Source: Anaerotruncus colihominis | GTDB lineage: Bacteria > Bacillota > Clostridia > Oscillospirales > Ruminococcaceae | Assembly: GCA_025146135.1 (NCBI GenBank) | Contig: CP102255.1 | Span: 2,356,001-2,420,000, forward strand | Length of the DNA: 64,000 bases | Direction: 5' to 3' | Part shown: positions 59,984 through 64,000 of the stretch, piece after piece | Position numbering within the stretch: position 1 is the first letter of the stretch | Layout of the letters: every line of letters begins with the position of its first letter | The notes under the pieces: model-generated | Told to the model about the DNA's origin: nothing | What the model saw: only the letters and a program-made list of their open reading frames with translations | The model's database searches: none | Translations under genes and position numbers: made by a program

Positions 59984-60829
59984 TTGCCCCAGGAAAAAAA
60001 GAGCTTCATCCTCTATCACGATTACCGGCAACACCTCGCTCTCCTGAGCGACGAGGAATGTGGGCGGCTATTCATAGCATTGTTTGACTATGCCAAGACC
60101 AAGTGCGTCCCCGAGCTCTCCGGCGCCGTCCTCATGGCATTCTCGTTCATCAAGGCTCAAATGGATCGGGACGATGCCCGCTATGAGGAGAAGGTCGAAA
60201 AGCGCAGGAACGCAGGCCGGCAGGGTGGCCGCCCTCCAAAGCAAACGGAAACACCAGAAAGCACAGAAAAGCAAGAGAAAGCAAAAAAAGCAAATGGTTT
60301 TTCTGGAAAGCAAACCAAAGCAAAAAAACCTGATAATGTAAATGATAATGATAATGTTAATGTTACTGATATAGATCTACCCCCTACCCCCTCCATAGGG
60401 GGAACGACGCCAGCCGAGGGGCCCATTCCCTATGCGAAAATCCTGGAGCTTTACAACAGCATTTGCACCTCGTTCCCCAAGATCAAGGTCATTGACGGGC
60501 AGCGCCGGAAAGCCGTGGCGGCTCGCTGGCGTACATACAAGAGCATCGGGGCGTTCGAGCATCTTTTCAGACTGACAGAGGCCAGCGACTTTCTCAAGGG
60601 ACAGAACGATCGGGACTGGTGTGCTAATTTCGATTGGCTCGTGAGGCCGACCAACATGGCCAAGGTGCTCGAGGGTAGATATAACAACGAAACCAAGAAA
60701 GGAGGCGGCCGTGGTGGAGTCTCTAGCGGATATTCTGAACGGCAAGGCGCCAATGACCAGCAGGCCGCGGAGGCCGGAGCCCCGAGGCTCTCAGGATTCC
60801 AGATTGTCGGAGACGATGGAGACGGCTGA
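59984..60829 (+). CDS. Phage replisome organizer / replication initiation-like protein (DUF6291-like)
   Basis: The 281-aa protein starts with TTG 59984 behind AAAGGAGGG. The N-terminal domain 'SFILYHDYRQHLALLSDEEC' is DUF6291-like; a Lys/Asn/Asp-rich linker with very different base use (A-rich) follows; the C-terminal part 'WRTYKSIGAFEHLFRLTEAS' resembles initiator C-terminal domains. The next gene, a helicase loader, overlaps it by 119 bp. Together they likely load the host helicase. Confidence 0.78.
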   Translation: MPQEKKSFILYHDYRQHLALLSDEECGRLFIALFDYAKTKCVPELSGAVLMAFSFIKAQMDRDDARYEEKVEKRRNAGRQGGRPPKQTETPESTEKQEKAKKANGFSGKQTKAKKPDNVNDNDNVNVTDIDLPPTPSIGGTTPAEGPIPYAKILELYNSICTSFPKIKVIDGQRRKAVAARWRTYKSIGAFEHLFRLTEASDFLKGQNDRDWCANFDWLVRPTNMAKVLEGRYNNETKKGGGRGGVSSGYSERQGANDQQAAEAGAPRLSGFQIVGDDGDG

Positions 60830-61709
60830 GGCCCAATTCTCCGGGATGCTCCTGAGCAACGACCCACGCGTGGAGGGGCTGGATCCTCCCGCCCCGGTCG
60901 CATGTGAGTTTTGCGGGGCTCCCCGCTACACGCAGGGCCTCATGATGGCCGGCCGAGTGTTCTGGTGCCCCATGGGCCCGATGCCCTGCACCTGCCCGGA
61001 GGCCGTGGCCAAGGCCGAGCGCGAGCGGGCCGAGTGGGCCCGCCAGGAGCAGGAGCGCCGGCAGGCTGAGGAGGATCGCAAAATGCGGGAGCGGATCAGG
61101 AAAATCATCGGCGAGTCCGGCATGGGCGGCCGTTTCCTCCGTCGGACGTTCGAGTCTTTCCAGATCACCCCGCAAAACGCTCGGGCGGCAAGGGCCGCCA
61201 AGGCATATGCCGACAGCTTTTCCACTAAGCTCCCCACCAGGGAGAACCCGGAACCCGGCCGCAACGGTTTGTTTTTCTCGGGCTGCCCGGGGATCGGCAA
61301 GACTCACCTCGCGGCAGCTATCGCCAACCAGCTCATGCAGCAAGGGACGGCCGTTGTCTGCATGACCATGATCGACCTGCTGGAGCGGATAAAAAAGACC
61401 TACGAGAAGAACGCCGGCAGCGAGTCCGACGTCCTCACCCTTTACAAGCGGGTGCCCCTGCTGATTATCGACGACATGGGCAAGGAGCCCGCGACCGAGT
61501 GGGGGATCTCCAAGATTTATGCGATCATAAACGGCAGGTATGATGGCTATATGCCCACCATCGTCACCACCAACTACGACGACCAGCAGCTCGCTCGGCG
61601 CCTGACGCCTCCCAACGGCGACGACATCACGGCACAGGCCACGATCGACCGCCTCCGGGAAATGTGCGGGGGCGTCCCTATGGACGGCGAGAGCTGGCGA
61701 TCTCGATAA
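60711..61709 (+). CDS. DnaC-like replicative helicase loader ATPase
   Basis: A 332-aa AAA+ protein. An N-terminal zinc-binding-like part with 'CEFCGAPRYTQG' and 'CPMGPMPCTC' precedes the ATPase core: Walker A 'FFSGCPGIGKTHLAAAIANQ' and Walker B 'VPLLIIDDMGKEPATEWGIS', with sensor 'PTIVTTNYDD'. The GTG start at 60711 has AAAGGAGG five bases upstream inside the preceding gene, which supports the 119-bp overlap. Confidence 0.92.
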   Translation: MVESLADILNGKAPMTSRPRRPEPRGSQDSRLSETMETAEAQFSGMLLSNDPRVEGLDPPAPVACEFCGAPRYTQGLMMAGRVFWCPMGPMPCTCPEAVAKAERERAEWARQEQERRQAEEDRKMRERIRKIIGESGMGGRFLRRTFESFQITPQNARAARAAKAYADSFSTKLPTRENPEPGRNGLFFSGCPGIGKTHLAAAIANQLMQQGTAVVCMTMIDLLERIKKTYEKNAGSESDVLTLYKRVPLLIIDDMGKEPATEWGISKIYAIINGRYDGYMPTIVTTNYDDQQLARRLTPPNGDDITAQATIDRLREMCGGVPMDGESWRSR

Positions 61710-61796
61710 AAGAAAGGACAAAAGGATACTGCCTGATTGTACCGAAAAAATTGGAATATAACTACCGCATGAGGTGAAAAAGGAGCGAGAAATCAA

Positions 61797-62393
61797 ATGA
61801 ATATCCTAGATATCCTTGACAAGCACGCAGCATGGCTCCGGGGTGAACCGGAGGGCGTAAAAGCTGACCTGACCGGGGCCAACCTGCCCGGGGCTGACCT
61901 GTCCAAGGCCAACCTGTCCGGGGCCAACCTGTTCGGGGCCAACCTGTCCAAGGCCAACCTGTCCGGGGCCAACCTGTTCGGGGCCAACCTGTCCGGGGCT
62001 GACCTGTCCAAGGCGTTAAATATCGATACTCTGTCGTGGGATTCGAATACTGCATTTTATCCTCTGCAATGCCCGGAGACTGGCACATACACAGCTTACA
62101 AAAAGGCCAATAATTTAATCGTGGAGCTGGAAATTCCATATGACGCCCTTCGCTCGTCGGCTACAAGTCGCAAATGCAGGGCCAGCAAGGCGAAGGTGAT
62201 CAGCATTACAGATCTGGCAGGACACCCCGCTGGGGATCGGGTGTTGAGCGACTACGCCTACAGCCCGAAAATTGAATACATTGTCGGACAAACAATTGAG
62301 ATTCCCAATTTTGATACAAACCGCTGGCGTGAATGCGCCCCTGGAATTCACCACTATATCACGAGGGAAGAAGCCGTCAAGCATGAAAATTAG
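61797..62393 (+). CDS. Pentapeptide-repeat protein with C-terminal DUF5758-like domain
   Basis: The 198-aa protein has about ten Ala-(Asn/Asp)-Leu-x-x pentapeptides at residues 23-75 ('[20 protein letters not shown]'-type), forming a right-handed beta-helix that mimics DNA in some proteins. The C-terminal part ('[20 protein letters not shown]', '[16 protein letters not shown]') fits DUF5758, a common prophage module. A perfect 45-bp tandem DNA duplication underlies the repeats. Confidence 0.85.
   Translation: MNILDILDKHAAWLRGEPEGVKADLTGANLPGADLSKANLSGANLFGANLSKANLSGANLFGANLSGADLSKALNIDTLSWDSNTAFYPLQCPETGTYTAYKKANNLIVELEIPYDALRSSATSRKCRASKAKVISITDLAGHPAGDRVLSDYAYSPKIEYIVGQTIEIPNFDTNRWRECAPGIHHYITREEAVKHEN
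61905..61994. repeat. Two perfect 45-bp tandem repeats in the pentapeptide gene
   Basis: 61905-61949 and 61950-61994 are identical. Each unit encodes three pentapeptides and is itself built of 15-bp GGGGCCAACCTGTCC-like units. Length variation by slippage is likely. Confidence 0.9.
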
Positions 62394-62519
62394 GCAGCCA
62401 AACAGGGACAAACGAACGCGCACGGTATTTGCCGCAAATACCCCGAAAATAGCGGAGGAATAACATTGGCTGGAGGCTGAACAGTCGCAGTTCTCGATGT
62501 TTGAAAAGGAGTAACCACA

Positions 62520-63035
62520 ATGAAAAAAATTTATATTTGCAGCCCCCTCCGGGGGGATATTGAGCGGAACATCATGCGGGCCCTGGATCATTGCCGGGAG
62601 GCTGCCGAGCTGGGCGTCCTGCCTATCGCCCCGCACGCCTATTTCACCCGTTTTCTGGACGACAGCGTCCCGCAGGAGCGGGCCCTCGGCATGGAGTTCG
62701 GCCGGGAGCTCCTCAGAATGTGCGATGAGGTGTGGGCGTACAACCTCGAGCGCATGAGCGCCGGCATGGCTGAGGAGATCGCACTGGCCAGAGAGCTCGG
62801 GATCCCCGTCCTCGATGCTGAGGCGGTTTACAGACAGGCCCATGAGGACACCGAAAAGCGGCGCCGGCTCCGAAACGTAACGATCCACATCCCCAGGCGT
62901 CGTTCCTGCCTCAAGGGAGGCCCTGACCGGGAACCGCTCGACGTTGTTCTCCCCGGCTCGCTCGTCATGAAGCTGGCCGAGCTGCTCCAGGAGCACCCGG
63001 GCGAGGACTTAACAGCCGGGAGGTACAGGCAATGA
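62520..63035 (+). CDS. DUF4406 / nucleoside 2-deoxyribosyltransferase-like protein
   Basis: The 171-aa protein begins 'MKKIYICSPLRGDIERNIMR', typical of DUF4406, a Rossmann-like fold related to nucleoside deoxyribosyltransferases; 'IAPHAYFTRFLDDSVPQERA' and 'CDEVWAYNLERMSAGMAEEI' complete the pattern. It may act on nucleotides or tailor phage DNA precursors. AAAAGGAG precedes ATG 62520. Confidence 0.82.
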   Translation: MKKIYICSPLRGDIERNIMRALDHCREAAELGVLPIAPHAYFTRFLDDSVPQERALGMEFGRELLRMCDEVWAYNLERMSAGMAEEIALARELGIPVLDAEAVYRQAHEDTEKRRRLRNVTIHIPRRRSCLKGGPDREPLDVVLPGSLVMKLAELLQEHPGEDLTAGRYRQ

Positions 63036-63592
63036 GAGATCCGCGCAGGCAGCTCCAAGGCCGGCAGGCCAAGGTCGCCGGGGAGCATTTCGAGAACATG
63101 ATCGCGGGGGCGTGCCGATTCTATGAGGAGTCGCACCTCGCCAAGATTGAAAAGACGCCAGAGCCCATGCGTCCCCTCCGGGCTCCGAACGGATCGGGCC
63201 AGTTCCTTGCGTGCTATACCAAGCAGGCGCAACCCGATTTCAAGGGCGCCATATACGGGGGACGGGCGTTCGTCATGGAGGCCAAGCACACCGATGCCGA
63301 CCGCATTGAGCGCAGCCGGCTCACCCAGGAGCAGCTCGACGAGCTGGAGAGCTACCACGCGATCGGGGCCCGTGCGTTCGTCCTGGTCTCATTCTCGCTC
63401 CGGCAGTTCTTTCGGATCCCGTGGCCAGTGTGGCGAGATATGCGGGAGCGGTTCGGACGCTTGTACGTCAAGCCCGAGGAGTTGGAGGAGTACCGCGTCA
63501 GCGCCCCGGGCGGGATCATCAAGTTCCTGGAGGGGCTCGTGCCGCCGCTCCGACATGGCTCATTTGGAGAGGAGCAAGTTCGTGATGAATAA
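63032..63592 (+). CDS. RecU-like Holliday junction resolvase
   Basis: The 186-aa nuclease has 'LQGRQAKVAGEHFENMI', 'YTKQAQPDFKGAIYGGRAFV' with the catalytic Asp and 'MEAKHTDADRI' with Glu-x-Lys, the PD-(D/E)xK pattern of RecU. It would resolve recombination junctions formed by the ERF module. Overlaps DUF4406 by ATGA and the adenine methyltransferase by 8 bp. Confidence 0.85.
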   Translation: MRDPRRQLQGRQAKVAGEHFENMIAGACRFYEESHLAKIEKTPEPMRPLRAPNGSGQFLACYTKQAQPDFKGAIYGGRAFVMEAKHTDADRIERSRLTQEQLDELESYHAIGARAFVLVSFSLRQFFRIPWPVWRDMRERFGRLYVKPEELEEYRVSAPGGIIKFLEGLVPPLRHGSFGEEQVRDE

Positions 63593-64000
63593 AGCATTAT
63601 TAAGTAGCAAACGGCTCGACTGGTGTACTCCCCGGGACTTTTTCGATGCGCTGGACGTCGAGTTCCATTTCACACTCGACGCAGCAGCCACGGAGAAGTC
63701 GGCCAAGTGTGCCAAGTATTACACCCCCGAGACCGACGGCCTGAGCGCCTCCTGGGCCGGCGAGACCGTGTTCTGCAACCCGCCCTATGGACGGGAGATT
63801 AAAGCCTGGATTAAAAAAGGCTTTGAGGAGGGACAACAGTCCGGCACCACCGTGGTACTACTGATTCCGTCAAGAACAGACACAGAATATTTTCACAAAT
63901 ACATACTCGGAAAAGCGGAGATCCGTTTTCTAAAAGGTCGATTAAAATTTACTGACGAGGAGGGCTTGACGCAGGATGCAGCTCCATTCCCCTCTATGCT
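63585..64000 (+). CDS. Phage DNA N6-adenine methyltransferase (partial, cut by window edge)
   Basis: The frame is open from ATG 63585 to the right edge (138 codons). 'RLDWCTPRDFFDALDVEFHF' and 'TLDAAATEKSAKCAKYYTPE' match the phage Dam family, and 'VFCNPPYGREIKAWIKKGFE' holds the Asn-Pro-Pro-Tyr catalytic motif. It is the second methyltransferase of the prophage and probably masks phage DNA from restriction. Confidence 0.9.
   Translation, partial: MNKALLSSKRLDWCTPRDFFDALDVEFHFTLDAAATEKSAKCAKYYTPETDGLSASWAGETVFCNPPYGREIKAWIKKGFEEGQQSGTTVVLLIPSRTDTEYFHKYILGKAEIRFLKGRLKFTDEEGLTQDAAPFPSM

Noticed and set aside
61860-62010. CRISPR array or minisatellite in non-coding DNA
   Set aside because: The repeats are in frame and encode pentapeptides, with no unique spacers.

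Overview
The window looks like chromosomal DNA of an anaerobic, probably gut-dwelling Bacillota (Clostridia, Oscillospiraceae-like). The basis is strong AGGAGG-type ribosome binding sites, TTGACA-N17-TATAAT promoters, a trmK-nif3 pair, a short SigH-like sigma factor, an Rrf2/cysK/metY sulfur module, and Clostridia-type mobile genes. No rRNA, complete tRNA or CRISPR array was seen. All function calls come from reading the sequence; no database search was run.

Region 1 (1-8820) is a leftward catabolic operon. In transcription order it holds an XRE-cupin regulator, two amidohydrolases, a PfkB kinase, NagB, a third amidohydrolase, a VOC protein, a sugar ABC ATPase, and a permease that runs off the left edge. 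An IS5-family element (6688-7822, CTAT target duplication) sits between the regulator and the first enzyme. Region 2 (8900-10810) carries a serine recombinase that has lost its catalytic N-terminus.

Region 3 (10809-28520) is mostly housekeeping: GDPD, ispE, a DUF362 ferredoxin, nif3, trmK, DUF1858, a C45-type hydrolase, a zinc-ribbon protein, a sigma factor, a MATE exporter, a cyclophilin lipoprotein, an XRE regulator, mscL, metY, cysK, an Rrf2 regulator and corA. It also contains a 159-bp MITE-like repeat, a compound nested inverted repeat, and a leader-peptide ORF upstream of metY.

Region 4 (28710-42400) is a second leftward sugar locus. It starts with an inositol-phosphate synthase (ino1), then a PfkB kinase, a Gfo/Idh oxidoreductase, a complete sugar ABC transporter, a KpsF-type isomerase, an MFS transporter, a VOC protein and a split transketolase. 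A second PfkB kinase (with ATA where ATG is expected) and a LacI repressor follow under their own promoter. Three AACGTT sites flank the ino1 promoter. Ino1 plus two kinases and an importer suggests that inositol or a relative is imported, phosphorylated and turned into a hexose phosphate by Ino1 running in reverse. This is the most interesting metabolic hypothesis in the window.

Region 5 (42650-47750) is a decayed integrated element with small HTH proteins, coiled-coil proteins, strong hairpins, and a tyrosine integrase broken by one stop codon. It ends in a 16-bp sequence like the 3' end of tmRNA. Region 6 (47500-64000) is a GC-rich prophage entering at that same core: serine recombinase, ImmA and repressor, operator array, then rightward early genes (exonuclease, sigma-like factor, cytosine methyltransferase, SleB-like hydrolase, Gam-like, ERF, SSB, replisome organizer, DnaC-like loader, pentapeptide protein, DUF4406, RecU-like resolvase and an adenine methyltransferase cut by the right edge).
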